Shown here: positions 10,011-19,135 of the stretch, one piece after another
How positions within the stretch are numbered: position 1 is the first letter of the stretch
Layout: every line of letters begins with the position of its first letter
DNA from: Pseudobutyrivibrio sp. ACV-2
GTDB lineage: Bacteria > Bacillota > Clostridia > Lachnospirales > Lachnospiraceae
DNA: 64,000 nt
Assembly (NCBI RefSeq): GCF_900107545.1
Contig: NZ_FNQZ01000001.1
Location: 62,001 to 126,000, forward strand
Direction of reading: 5' to 3'
Position numbers and translations under genes: made by a program
Notes under the pieces: model-generated
Told to the model about the DNA's origin: nothing
The model's input: only the letters and a program-made list of their open reading frames with translations
Databases searched by the model: none

Positions 10011-11827
10011 TGATAACTTTTGATTTAAAAAATCAATTTAAAAAAGTTCGTCATGCCTCTAAAAGAAGAAGTATTCAGCTGATTATTTCTCTGTCCTTTA
10101 CCATTGTTGCTGTCATAAGTATGGTTTTTGTTACTCTTGCGATTTATACCAGCTATATTAACACTGCCAGACAAACTACAATCGAAAACAATAAGCAGGT
10201 TATAGACCAAATGAGCTGGACCGTCAATTCGTATTTACGTAATATGATGGGCATCTCAAACAGTATGTATTACAGTGTCATCAAAAATCTTGATTTGACA
10301 AGTGACACCATGAACAAGGAGATGGACCTTTTATACGAGGCCAATAAAGACGACTTAATAAGCATCGCCTGTATTTCACAGGACGGGGCTCTTATTTCTG
10401 CAGCTCCTATTGCCACGAGAAAAACAGGAGTGGATTTTACAGAACAGGACTGGTTTTTAAGTACAGAGGAAAAAATCGAAAATTTTCATTTCTCAAAACC
10501 ACATGTTCAAAACATGTTTGAAAGCAGTAATTACAGATACTATTGGGTTGTTTCTTTGACCAGAAGTGTTGACCTTAATTACATGGGCTACACAAGGCGA
10601 GGAATTCTTTTGGTAGATATGAATTATTCAGCAATCGAGCAAATGTTTTCCCGCGTCAATGAAAGAGGAGCAGGCTATGTGTATCTTATAGATTCCGATG
10701 GAGATATTATTTACCACCCAAAGCAAAAGGCTATTTCAGGAGGCTTGCTTCAGGAAAATAACATGGAGGCTGTTTCCTATGATGATGGAAGTCATATGGA
10801 AAAATTCCTGGGAGAAAAGAGAGCTGTTGTTGTAAAAACTATCGGTTATACTGGTTGGAAAATAGTATCTGTTATGCCTGTGTCAGAGCTTTCAGCACCA
10901 TTTAATCAGTTTAGAGCTTTTATGATTATTATTGTTACAGTCAGTATTTTCCTTATTGTATTTGGAAATATAATTATCTCTAAGATTGTTACTGAACCAA
11001 TTAGACGTCTTGAAAATTCTCTGAAAAGCATCGAGGATGGAAGCCTTGAAGCAGATGAGGTGTACATTGGTGGCTCCCATGAAATCAGACACTTGGGCCG
11101 TACCATCAGATCATTAGTACTTCAGATGCGTGATTTGATGGATGAGAGAGTTAGAGAGCAAAAGGAAAAACGTAAATCCGAATTGAATGCTCTGCAGGCG
11201 CAGATCAATCCTCATTTTTTGTACAATACCTTGGATTCTGTAATATGGATGATAGAAGCTGAAAAATATCAGGATGCCATTTCCATGATAACAAGCCTCG
11301 CTTCACTTTTTAGAATCAGTCTTAGCAAGGGAAATAATATAATCACAATAAAGGATGAGATTACTCATGCCAGAAATTATCTTGCCATACAGAAGGTCAG
11401 GTACAAAAACAAATTCGAGGCAAATATAGATATTGACCCTGCAATCGAGGATTGTGTCACTATCAAGCTGATTATTCAGCCTCTTATAGAAAATGCTATC
11501 TATCATGCTGTTGGTGATTTGGATGATGAGGGAATCATCGATATAAAAGGCTACGAGAAAGATGAAGATATCTATATAGAGGTTAGAGATAACGGCATGG
11601 GAATTCCTCCAGAGACTCTTGCAAATCTTCTTGTGGAAAAGACTAAATCAGGGGGCAAGGGAAGCGGCATTGGACTTTGGAATATCAATCAGCGCATAAA
11701 TCTATATTTCAAAAATGACTACGGCCTGACCCTTGAAAGTGAGCTTGATGAAGGCACAGTGGCTACCATTCATTTGCCTAAAATGACCATGGACGAATAC
11801 ATGGGAGGTGATGGCAATGAAAAATAA
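10010..11827 (+). CDS. Sensor histidine kinase (YesM/LytS-type, His_kinase + HATPase)
   Basis: A 605-residue membrane kinase. Membrane helices at about 20-45 and 300-325 enclose an extracytoplasmic domain of about 250 residues with a Cache-like look. They are followed by a HAMP segment, the His_kinase motif QINPHFLYNTLDS (histidine near residue 402), the N box QPLIENAIYHA near 490, and the G boxes DNGMGIP and GKGSGIGLWN. The start at 10010 overlaps the regulator's stop as TGATG, with GAGGGG upstream. The next gene, a binding-protein homologue, overlaps its end, suggesting the kinase is driven by sugar-bound partner proteins. Confidence 0.94.
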   Translation: MITFDLKNQFKKVRHASKRRSIQLIISLSFTIVAVISMVFVTLAIYTSYINTARQTTIENNKQVIDQMSWTVNSYLRNMMGISNSMYYSVIKNLDLTSDTMNKEMDLLYEANKDDLISIACISQDGALISAAPIATRKTGVDFTEQDWFLSTEEKIENFHFSKPHVQNMFESSNYRYYWVVSLTRSVDLNYMGYTRRGILLVDMNYSAIEQMFSRVNERGAGYVYLIDSDGDIIYHPKQKAISGGLLQENNMEAVSYDDGSHMEKFLGEKRAVVVKTIGYTGWKIVSVMPVSELSAPFNQFRAFMIIIVTVSIFLIVFGNIIISKIVTEPIRRLENSLKSIEDGSLEADEVYIGGSHEIRHLGRTIRSLVLQMRDLMDERVREQKEKRKSELNALQAQINPHFLYNTLDSVIWMIEAEKYQDAISMITSLASLFRISLSKGNNIITIKDEITHARNYLAIQKVRYKNKFEANIDIDPAIEDCVTIKLIIQPLIENAIYHAVGDLDDEGIIDIKGYEKDEDIYIEVRDNGMGIPPETLANLLVEKTKSGGKGSGIGLWNINQRINLYFKNDYGLTLESELDEGTVATIHLPKMTMDEYMGGDGNEK

Positions 11828-12656
11828 AAAATTAATTAGACTTTTTGTAATATCAGTATTGTTGCTACTTCTTTTTGATTCAATCATCAATTTTAGATAT
11901 GGCGTCAAAAGAAAAGACCTGGTAAAAATAGTTTTTCTTGTAGATGGGGACAATCCCAATGACTACGAGAATATGAAAGCGGGAGCAATAAGCGCAGGAG
12001 AGGATAAGAACTGCCTTATTGATTTTGTAAATATTTCAAAAGAGGAAGCGACAGAGGCTGATGTTTATTTTGTGGTAGCCAATCATAATTTAAGATATTA
12101 CGATGGGACCGATATGGTTGATGATTTTTCATTGGCTGAGGATTTTAGTAATTATGTATTGGCAAATAGTGATTGTGACAGTATTTTGCTGGTTTCATCA
12201 GGAGATAATAAGGAATACGTAAATGCGATAGAAGGCTTTAAAACATCAATCATAGAATCAGGAAGAAAAGTTGAATATCGTCCTCTTTCAAAGGATGTAA
12301 AAAAGCTAAAGCAAAGTATGTACAATTTAGAGCAGTCCGGTCTTTTTGATACCGTAATAGCTCTTGACCGTCCTTCGCTTTCTGCGGCAGTTGAGGCAAA
12401 TACCAGAATCAACCCATTTGTTAAAATATACGGAGTAGACAATAGCAGCGAAGCTGTATACTACCTGGATAATGGTTCTGTGGAGGCTTTAGCCTATAAA
12501 GATGAATACTCTATGGGATACACTGCTGTAAGACATGCCCTTAAAGATTACAGCTTAGATAAAATAGCAAAGGAAAAATCATTTTATTATATTGCTGACA
12601 GAGATGTGTTGTATTCTGATGATATGGAAATGGTTCTTTTTCCATTTGTAAAATAG
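11817..12656 (+). CDS. Membrane-anchored periplasmic-binding-protein-like protein, putative co-sensor
   Basis: A 279-residue protein with an N-terminal hydrophobic anchor (residues 5-22) and no lipobox cysteine, then a sugar-binding type 1 PBP fold (VKIVFLVDGDNPNDYENMK; late PFVKIYGVDNSSEAVYYLDNG). It is shorter than transport-type binding proteins. The gene overlaps the kinase by 11 bp, so it is made together with it. By analogy to XylFII with LytS in clostridia, it may bind a sugar and signal to the kinase rather than feed a transporter. GGGAGG precedes ATG 11817; ATG 11811 is an alternative. The ligand is unknown. Confidence 0.72.
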   Translation: MKNKKLIRLFVISVLLLLLFDSIINFRYGVKRKDLVKIVFLVDGDNPNDYENMKAGAISAGEDKNCLIDFVNISKEEATEADVYFVVANHNLRYYDGTDMVDDFSLAEDFSNYVLANSDCDSILLVSSGDNKEYVNAIEGFKTSIIESGRKVEYRPLSKDVKKLKQSMYNLEQSGLFDTVIALDRPSLSAAVEANTRINPFVKIYGVDNSSEAVYYLDNGSVEALAYKDEYSMGYTAVRHALKDYSLDKIAKEKSFYYIADRDVLYSDDMEMVLFPFVK

Positions 12657-12663
12657 GAGAAGT

Positions 12664-13674
12664 ATGAAAAGGTGTATAATTTTGGCCTGCATAGTTTTTA
12701 TAGCATTGAGCGTGCTAGCTGGATGCAGTGTTCAAAAAGGTGATGAGGAACAAAAAAAGACAGTTCGCATAGGCGTTACTATGTACAGTGAGTTTGATCC
12801 TTTCACAGAGGACATAAGGAAAAACATAGAAGAATATTTGCAGGCTTATGGAAAAGTTTTAAGCTGTGATGTGGATTGCACAGTGGTTTATTCCAATTCA
12901 AATCAGCTGGTACAAAACGACCAGGTGGAGGATTTTATAGATAAAGATTATGACGTGGTATGTGTGAATCTTGTGGATAGGACGGACCCATCCGTAATCA
13001 TAGAAAAAGCAAAATCTGCAGATGTTCCAATTATATTTTTCAACAGAGAGCTGGTAGAGGATGATTTAAAACGCTTTGGTAAGCTTTATTATGTAGGAGC
13101 TAAACCAGAGGAAAGCGGTAGGCTTCAGGGAGAAATCGTGCTTGATGCTTTAAATGAAAGATTTGAGGAAATAGATGTAAGCGGTGATGGTGTCATTCAA
13201 TATGTTTTGTTGGAAGGTGAGGCTGGTCATCAGGATGCCATACTAAGGAGTCGAGTTTCCGTAGATACAATTCAGGCTGGAGATATTCGCCTGGAGAGAC
13301 TTGGAGATGAAATTGCAAACTGGGACAGAAGACAGGCTCAAACAAAAATCACTTCCCTTTTGCAGGGGTACCCCCGTCAAATTGAACTTGTATTAGCAAA
13401 TGATGACAATATGGCACTTGGTGCCCTAGACGCTCTTATTGATTTTGGCGTGCAAAAGCTGCCCCTTATAGTAGGAGTCAATGGTCAGGAAGAAGTAATA
13501 GAGGATATTTCAGAAGGTCTCATAGAAGGCACAGTACTTAATAATTCAAAAGAAAAAGGAAAAATAATAGCTCACATGGCTGTAAGTCTTGCCTTAGAAG
13601 ACAAAATCCCCGACAATATCCAGTTAGAAGAAGGAAAATACTACTACGTCCCATATAAAAAAATAGAAAAGTAA
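12664..13674 (+). CDS. Sugar-binding lipoprotein (MglB-like), putative sensor partner
   Basis: A 336-residue lipoprotein (lipobox LAGC at residues 18-21) with a complete type 1 periplasmic-binding fold resembling the galactose/glucose-binding class: VRIGVTMYSEFDPF opening, DYDVVCVNLVDRTDP, VPIIFFNRE, and the late VLANDDNMALGALDAL, then GVNGQEE. It lies 7 bp after the previous gene, with AGGAG, in the same operon as the YesN/YesM pair and away from the transporter operon. It could deliver ligand to the transporter at 6.3-9.1 kb, or present it to the kinase; sequence alone does not decide. Confidence 0.82.
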   Translation: MKRCIILACIVFIALSVLAGCSVQKGDEEQKKTVRIGVTMYSEFDPFTEDIRKNIEEYLQAYGKVLSCDVDCTVVYSNSNQLVQNDQVEDFIDKDYDVVCVNLVDRTDPSVIIEKAKSADVPIIFFNRELVEDDLKRFGKLYYVGAKPEESGRLQGEIVLDALNERFEEIDVSGDGVIQYVLLEGEAGHQDAILRSRVSVDTIQAGDIRLERLGDEIANWDRRQAQTKITSLLQGYPRQIELVLANDDNMALGALDALIDFGVQKLPLIVGVNGQEEVIEDISEGLIEGTVLNNSKEKGKIIAHMAVSLALEDKIPDNIQLEEGKYYYVPYKKIEK

Positions 13675-13680
13675 ACTAAG

Positions 13681-13722
13681 CCTTCCCCTTGAGGGGAAGG
13701 TGGCCGCAGGCCGGATGAGGTG
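13681..13722 (+). repeat. Palindromic intergenic repeat (CCTTCCCC...GGATGAGGTG family), copy 3
   Basis: The first 22 bases are identical to the copy at 9071, followed by a GGCC-GCA-GGCC mini-hairpin and then GGATGAGGTG. The middle hairpin differs from copy 2 (GCCC/GGGC) but pairs equally well: compensatory change that keeps the stem. It starts 7 bp after the lipoprotein stop codon. Confidence 0.85.
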
Positions 13723-13850
13723 TCGTAGGTAGTGGTACTCCAACAACCTTAATCCTACAATATCATTTTAATATTGCCACCACCGCCCCCAAAGGTTTAT
13801 AATCTTTAAAGTCTATTATTCTGTCTAGATTTATTTTGGAGGATAACACA

Positions 13851-14723
13851 TTGCTAGATAAAATGGAAAAAAAGTTTGGCAAACATGCCATTAGCAATCT
13901 AATAGTTTATCTGTTAGCTGGCTACGTTTTAGGCTATTTGCTTCAATTTGGAGAAAGATACACAGGTGTACCTTATCTTAGTTATTTGACCCTTGAGCCT
14001 TTTCATATTTTACATGGTCAAATCTGGAGACTTGTTACATGGGTGATTATTCCACCACAAACCAGTTTTTTCTGGGCTTTGATAATGTTCTTTTTATATT
14101 ATCAGCTTGGTTCATCACTGGAAAATACCTGGGGTACCTTCAGATTTAACGTATACATATTTGGAGGTCTGTTATTTACAATTATAGGTGCATTTATTAC
14201 CTATGGTCTTTACTTTTTAATTAATAAAACGGCGCCAATAGGAATAGGAAGCTTTATTAGTACCTACTACATAAATCTGTCTATTTTCCTTGCGTTTTCT
14301 ACCTGTTTCCCTGATATGCAGGTGCTTTTATATTTCATTATCCCTATCAAGATGAAATGGATGTCCATTTTCTATCTTGTCATCATTGGTTTTGAAATCA
14401 TTCAGCACTTTATTTCAGGACAATGGTATATTGCTGTGCCTATCATGGCGTCCTTGCTCAATTTTTTGATTTTCTTTTTGATGACTAGAAACCTAAACCG
14501 TTACAATCCAAAGGAAATCCACAGAAGAAATGAGTTCAGACGACAGGCTGCGCCACCACGTACACAGTATCGTGATGGTACACCTATCGCCAGACATAAA
14601 TGTGCAGTCTGCGGACGCACCGAGATTTCTAATCCAGAATTAGAATTCAGATTCTGTAGTAAATGTAATGGCAACTACGAATACTGTAGCGAGCATTTAT
14701 TTACACATACACATGTACATTAA
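13851..14723 (+). CDS. Rhomboid-like membrane protein with C-terminal zinc-ribbon, apparently without catalytic residues
   Basis: A 290-residue protein, TTG start 8 bases after GGAGG. About six membrane segments (residues 15-205) follow the rhomboid layout, with HGQIWRLVTWVI and FFLYYQLGSSLENTWG matching the 'WRl.T..f' and 'G..lE..wG' signatures. The serine-protease motif GxSG is not found (the region reads GIGSFIS) and no histidine lies in the last helix, so it is probably a pseudoprotease. The C-terminal tail carries two CxxC pairs (CAVCGRT, CSKCNGN) plus a final Cys/His cluster, a likely zinc ribbon. Function unknown. Confidence 0.75.
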   Translation: MLDKMEKKFGKHAISNLIVYLLAGYVLGYLLQFGERYTGVPYLSYLTLEPFHILHGQIWRLVTWVIIPPQTSFFWALIMFFLYYQLGSSLENTWGTFRFNVYIFGGLLFTIIGAFITYGLYFLINKTAPIGIGSFISTYYINLSIFLAFSTCFPDMQVLLYFIIPIKMKWMSIFYLVIIGFEIIQHFISGQWYIAVPIMASLLNFLIFFLMTRNLNRYNPKEIHRRNEFRRQAAPPRTQYRDGTPIARHKCAVCGRTEISNPELEFRFCSKCNGNYEYCSEHLFTHTHVH

Positions 14724-14736
14724 CCTATACTTGTAA

Positions 14737-14775
14737 GGTTAGCTTTGTCTCTACAGTGGCTGTCACAAGCTAACC
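14737..14775 (+). other. Long hairpin in the leader of glnS
   Basis: GGTTAGCTT (14737-14745) pairs perfectly with AAGCTAACC (14767-14775) around a 21-nt loop that can itself fold (ACAG/CTGT). There is no T-run, so it is not a standard terminator, and no T-box consensus is seen. It lies 47 bp upstream of the glnS start. Confidence 0.5.
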
Positions 14776-14822
14776 TAAGAGGATAATGGTTTTATATAAA
14801 ATTGAGAGGAAATAAGTTTTAA

Positions 14823-16496
14823 ATGAGTGAAGAAGTAGTAAGCAAAAATTTTATCGAATTAGAAATCGATAAGGACTTAAAGGAAGGCGTTTATGACCAT
14901 GTTTGTACACGTTTTCCACCTGAGCCTAACGGATATTTACATATTGGACATGCTAAGTCAATCATCCTTAATTATGGCCTCGCTAAAAAATACAATGGTG
15001 AGTTCCATATGAGATTTGATGATACAAATCCTACAAAGGAAAGAGTAGAATTTGTTGACTCAATCAAGGCTGACATTCAATGGCTTGGTGCTGACTGGGG
15101 CGAGCATCTTTATTTTGCATCAAACTATTTTGATAAAATGTACGATGTAGCTGTTGACCTTATCAAAAAGGGCTTGGCGTATGTATCAGACCTTTCAGCA
15201 GAGGAAATGAGAGAGTATCGAGGCGATTTTGAGCATCCAGGAAAGGATGATCCAAACAGAAACAGAAGCGTTGAAGAAAACCTTCAGATGTTCGAGGACA
15301 TGAAGAATGGCAAATACGAGGATGGTTCACACACACTTCGTGCTAAAATCGATATGGCTTCACCTAACATCAACATGCGTGATCCAATCCTTTATCGTGT
15401 AGCACACATGACTCACCACAACACAGGAGATAAGTGGTGCATTTATCCAATGTACGATTTTGCTCATCCGCTTGAGGATGCATTTGAGAATGTAACACAT
15501 TCTATCTGTACACTTGAGTTTGAAGATCACAGACCTCTTTATGACTGGGTAGTTAAGTCGGCAGGGTTTGCTAACCCACCTCGTCAGATTGAGTTCGCTA
15601 AGATGTATCTTACAAATGTTGTTACAGGTAAGAGATATATTAAAAAGCTTGTTGAAGATGGAATAGTAGACGGATGGGATGATCCACGTCTTGTGTCTAT
15701 TGCAGCTCTTCGTCGTCGTGGTTTTACACCAGAGTCTTTATGGAAGTTTGTTGAGCTTTCTGGTATTTCAAAGGCTAATTCCTCATCGGATTATGCTATG
15801 CTTGAGTATTGCATACGTGAGGATTTAAAGACAAAGCGTAGCCGTGTAATGGCTGTCCTTGATCCAGTAAAGCTTGTTATCGACAATTACGAAGGTGATG
15901 ATGTAGAATGGCTTGATGCTCCAAATAACCTTGAGAATCCTGAGCTTGGAAGCCGTCAGGTACCATTTGGTAAGGAGCTTTATATCGATAGAGAGGATTT
16001 CATGATTGAGCCTCCTAAGAAATACTTCAGATTATATCCAGGAAATGAAGTGCGCTTAATGAATGCATACTTTGTAACATGTACTTCATATGAAACAGAT
16101 GAAAATGGAAATGTTACCTGTATCCACTGTACATATGACCCTGCTACAAAGGGTGGTGATGCTCCAGATGGACGTAAAGTAAAGGGTACAATCCATTGGG
16201 TTGCTGCAAAGACTGCTCTTCCTGCAGAGGTACGTCTCTATGAAAATATTGTAGACGAAGAAAAAGGAGTGTATAATGAAGATGGTAGTTTGAATGTAAA
16301 TCCAAACTCGCTGACTGTTCTTAAAAATTGTCTCGTGGAGCCATCTTTAAAAGAGGCCAAGGCCTATGATAGCTTCCAGTTTGTGAGACAGGGATTTTTC
16401 TGTGTTGATGCTAAGGATTCTAGGGAGGATGCTTTAGTATTTAATAGAATTGTATCTTTAAAGAGTTCGTTTAAGTTACCTAGCACTACTAACTAG
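14823..16496 (+). CDS. glnS: Glutamine--tRNA ligase
   Basis: A 557-residue class I aminoacyl-tRNA synthetase that charges tRNA-Gln. The HIGH motif appears as [16 protein letters not shown] (about residues 32-47) and the C-terminal beta-barrel anticodon-binding domains are complete. The '[19 protein letters not shown]' and 'KGTIHWV' blocks are typical of GlnRS and separate it from GluRS. Its presence means direct glutaminylation, rather than only the GatCAB route, as in many Lachnospiraceae. The length matches the family. The ATG follows GAGAGGA. Confidence 0.97.
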   Translation: MSEEVVSKNFIELEIDKDLKEGVYDHVCTRFPPEPNGYLHIGHAKSIILNYGLAKKYNGEFHMRFDDTNPTKERVEFVDSIKADIQWLGADWGEHLYFASNYFDKMYDVAVDLIKKGLAYVSDLSAEEMREYRGDFEHPGKDDPNRNRSVEENLQMFEDMKNGKYEDGSHTLRAKIDMASPNINMRDPILYRVAHMTHHNTGDKWCIYPMYDFAHPLEDAFENVTHSICTLEFEDHRPLYDWVVKSAGFANPPRQIEFAKMYLTNVVTGKRYIKKLVEDGIVDGWDDPRLVSIAALRRRGFTPESLWKFVELSGISKANSSSDYAMLEYCIREDLKTKRSRVMAVLDPVKLVIDNYEGDDVEWLDAPNNLENPELGSRQVPFGKELYIDREDFMIEPPKKYFRLYPGNEVRLMNAYFVTCTSYETDENGNVTCIHCTYDPATKGGDAPDGRKVKGTIHWVAAKTALPAEVRLYENIVDEEKGVYNEDGSLNVNPNSLTVLKNCLVEPSLKEAKAYDSFQFVRQGFFCVDAKDSREDALVFNRIVSLKSSFKLPSTTN

Positions 16497-16514
16497 CACA
16501 AAAAAGGATGGGTT

Positions 16515-17378
16515 ATGAATTTACTTTCTGGAATGGAGAAATTTGGTTTCTCAATGGATGGGGAACTGAATATTTTGGCTGAAGAAAAGCCAAAGAAAAA
16601 TGAGGAAGCTGATAAAAAGACTGTAGCGCCTGTAGTGAAGCAAGAAAAGGATTTCGTTTTAGATAAAAAGGTTCGTTGTCCTATTTGCGACAAGGATTTT
16701 CCTATCAAAGCGGTTCTTGCTACAAAACTTAAAAGACTTGAACCTGATTTTGATTTAAGACCGAATTATGAGCATGTAGACAAAATTAAATATGATTTTA
16801 ATTCTTGTCCTAGATGTGGCTACTCTGCGCTTGATACTACATTTTCAAAGATAGATACAGCTCGTGCGAAACTTATTCGTACAGAGTTTTGTCCTAGCTT
16901 TAAGCCGCAGCCTAATGAGGTCCTTCCAGAGACTTATTCATATGAGTATTCTATAGAAAAATTTAAGTTGGCCCTCATTTGTACCATGAAAAAGAGAGCA
17001 AAGATGTCAGAAAAGGCGTATGTTTGCTTAAAAATAGCCTGGCTACGTCGTGCTCAGCTCAAAGAGCTTGAGGGGAATAAAGATGCTGATCCTCAAGTTA
17101 TTGATATGGTAAAAAAGGAAGCCGAAGGTTTTTATGCACAGGCCTATGAAGGTTTTATGAAAGCTATATCTCAGGAGACACCACCTTATTGTGGCATGGC
17201 CTCAGAGGCAGTAGAGTATATGCTGGCTAATATGTCTGTGTATTTCAAGAAATACGATGCAGCCATGAAGCTTATAGCACGCTTGATTCAATCTCCAAGT
17301 ACATCTAGAAAGCTTAAAGATAAATGTGTCGACCTAAAGGATGATATAATTGCAAAGGCTGCCGCAGAAAAACAGTAA
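16515..17378 (+). CDS. DUF2225 family protein
   Basis: A 287-residue soluble protein. Residues about 53-100 carry the DUF2225 zinc-binding pattern: CPICDKDFPIKAV, then RPNYEHVDKIKYDFNSCPRCGYSALDTTF (two CxxC pairs). The remainder is helical and TPR-like (repeated AYEGF/EAVEYML helices). The family is common in Firmicutes and of unknown function. It is 18 bp downstream of glnS with its own AAAAGGA ribosome binding site and ends at a strong terminator. Confidence 0.85.
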   Translation: MNLLSGMEKFGFSMDGELNILAEEKPKKNEEADKKTVAPVVKQEKDFVLDKKVRCPICDKDFPIKAVLATKLKRLEPDFDLRPNYEHVDKIKYDFNSCPRCGYSALDTTFSKIDTARAKLIRTEFCPSFKPQPNEVLPETYSYEYSIEKFKLALICTMKKRAKMSEKAYVCLKIAWLRRAQLKELEGNKDADPQVIDMVKKEAEGFYAQAYEGFMKAISQETPPYCGMASEAVEYMLANMSVYFKKYDAAMKLIARLIQSPSTSRKLKDKCVDLKDDIIAKAAAEKQ

Positions 17379-17392
17379 TAACAAAAATAAAC

Positions 17393-17427
17393 CACATATC
17401 AAGGGAAACCTTGATATGTGATTTTTC
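17393..17427 (+). terminator. Terminator after DUF2225 gene
   Basis: A 12-bp perfect stem CACATATCAAGG / CCTTGATATGTG closed by GAAA (17393-17420), followed by ATTTTTC. An in-frame GTG at 17418 upstream of prmA lies inside this stem and is therefore rejected as the prmA start. Confidence 0.88.
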
Positions 17428-17441
17428 ATGTGAGGAAACAT

Positions 17442-18401
17442 ATGAATTGGATAAAATACACTATCAATACTAATACACTTTCAGAAGACATAGTTAGTGC
17501 AACTCTTATGGAACTTGGTATTGATTCAATTGAAATAGAAAACAATGTTCCTGTATCAGGAGACAAACAGGGCGGTGAATTCGAGGAGCTTCAGCCGGAT
17601 CTTCCGGAAGATACAGGCGCATCAAAGGTCTCTTTTTATTTATCAGAGGACGATGACCACGAAACTCTTTTGATGCAGGTAAAGGATGCCTTAAATGAAC
17701 TAAAGGACTTCTCAGACATAGGTGAAGGGACCATCGATACCTCTGTAACAGAGCAGGAGGATTGGATTAACAATTGGAAGCAGTTCTTTAAATCCTTCTA
17801 TATAGATGACATCCTTATTAAACCTACATGGGAAGAAATATCACCAGAGGATAAGGGCAACATTTTTGTTGAAATCGACCCAGGTGTATCCTTTGGAACA
17901 GGCAAACACGAGACTACACAGCTATGCATTCGACAGCTTAAAAAATATCTTAAGGCTGATGATGAAATCCTTGATGTAGGATGTGGATCTGGTATTTTAT
18001 CTATCATCGCCCACAAGCTTTTAGATGGAAAATGCCATCTTGTTGGCACAGATATTGATGAAGATTGTATTGCTTCTACTTATGAAAATTTTGAAGTAAA
18101 TCACATTGATAAATCAGCAGGAGATTTTTACGTAGGAAATCTTATAGATGATAAAACTCTTCAAGATAAGGTCGGTTACGAGCGCTATGATGTGGTTGTG
18201 GCAAATATCCTAGCTGACATTATAATAGCGATGATGCCAGCTATTCCACCAACCATGAAACCAGGAGCCTATTTTATTTCTTCAGGAATCATTGATTTCA
18301 AGGAACAGGAAGTAAAACAGGCTATTGAGTCAGCAGGACTTGAGGTAATAGAAATCAATCACCAGGGCGAGTGGGTAAATATTACTGCCAGAAAGAATTA
18401 A
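17442..18401 (+). CDS. prmA: Ribosomal protein L11 methyltransferase
   Basis: A 319-residue enzyme: an N-terminal substrate-recognition domain (residues 1-110; MNWIKYTINTNTLSEDIVSA) and a SAM-binding domain with DVGCGSGILSIIAHKL (about 179-194) and the downstream VVANILADIII (NxxA/I signature of PrmA). It trimethylates ribosomal protein L11. The start at 17442 follows GTGAGGA, inside the terminator's downstream flank. It is followed 1 bp later by rsmE, the usual prmA-rsmE pairing in Firmicutes. Confidence 0.95.
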   Translation: MNWIKYTINTNTLSEDIVSATLMELGIDSIEIENNVPVSGDKQGGEFEELQPDLPEDTGASKVSFYLSEDDDHETLLMQVKDALNELKDFSDIGEGTIDTSVTEQEDWINNWKQFFKSFYIDDILIKPTWEEISPEDKGNIFVEIDPGVSFGTGKHETTQLCIRQLKKYLKADDEILDVGCGSGILSIIAHKLLDGKCHLVGTDIDEDCIASTYENFEVNHIDKSAGDFYVGNLIDDKTLQDKVGYERYDVVVANILADIIIAMMPAIPPTMKPGAYFISSGIIDFKEQEVKQAIESAGLEVIEINHQGEWVNITARKN

Positions 18402-18402
18402 G

Positions 18403-19134
18403 ATGCAGCAAGTATTTGTAAATGAAGCACCTATAAATTCACAATTTCATATAACAGGCCAGGATGCACATCATCTGTCAAAGGTAGTTAGACTAAAGGT
18501 AGGAGAGAAAATAAGAGTTTCTGTTTCAGATGGAACAAACTACATCTGCGAAGTAAGTGATTTTCAAGACAAAGACTTGATTGCATCTGTAGTTGAACAG
18601 GTGCCATCCACCGAACTACCTAACAAAATCTATTTGTTTCAAGCTATCCCAAAGGGCGATAGAATGGAAACTATTATAGAAAAATGTGTGGAGCTTGGAG
18701 CCTTTGAAATCATTCCGGTTGAAATGAAAAACTGTATCGTAAAACTGGATGAAAAGAAAAAGAAATCTAAAGTAGAGCGTTATCAGGCCATTGCAAAATC
18801 TGCAGCCGAACAATCAAAGCGTTCTATTATCCCACAGATTCATTCTGTTATGACCTTTAAGGAAGCCTTTGAATATGCAAAGTCCTTAGACGTTTTGCTT
18901 CTTCCTTATGAGAGTAAAAATGGAATGCAGGATACCTTTGATGCTTTAGCTGGGCTTAAGTCAGGACAAAGCATAGGCGTATTTATCGGGCCAGAGGGAG
19001 GCTTTGCCCCTTCAGAAATAGAGATGACAGAGAATGTTATGAAATTCATATCTCTAGGTCACAGAATACTCAGAACTGATACGGCAGCAATATGCTCTCT
19101 TAGCATGTTAATGCTTAAATGCGAGGAATTTTAA
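18403..19134 (+). CDS. rsmE: 16S rRNA m3U1498 methyltransferase
   Basis: A 243-residue SPOUT-family enzyme with an N-terminal PUA-like part (ITGQDAHHLSKVVRLKVGE) and the C-terminal knot with IGVFIGPEGGFAPSEIE and LGHRILRTDTAAICSL, which bind S-adenosylmethionine. It methylates U1498 in the decoding region of 16S rRNA. It starts 1 bp after prmA ends and 1 bp separates it from the next gene, so translation is coupled along the operon. Confidence 0.96.
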   Translation: MQQVFVNEAPINSQFHITGQDAHHLSKVVRLKVGEKIRVSVSDGTNYICEVSDFQDKDLIASVVEQVPSTELPNKIYLFQAIPKGDRMETIIEKCVELGAFEIIPVEMKNCIVKLDEKKKKSKVERYQAIAKSAAEQSKRSIIPQIHSVMTFKEAFEYAKSLDVLLLPYESKNGMQDTFDALAGLKSGQSIGVFIGPEGGFAPSEIEMTENVMKFISLGHRILRTDTAAICSLSMLMLKCEEF

Positions 19135-19135
19135 A

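Noticed and set aside
14724-14822. T-box leader before glnS
   Set aside because: No T-box consensus (TGGNACC-type) and the region is too short for the specifier and terminator stems.
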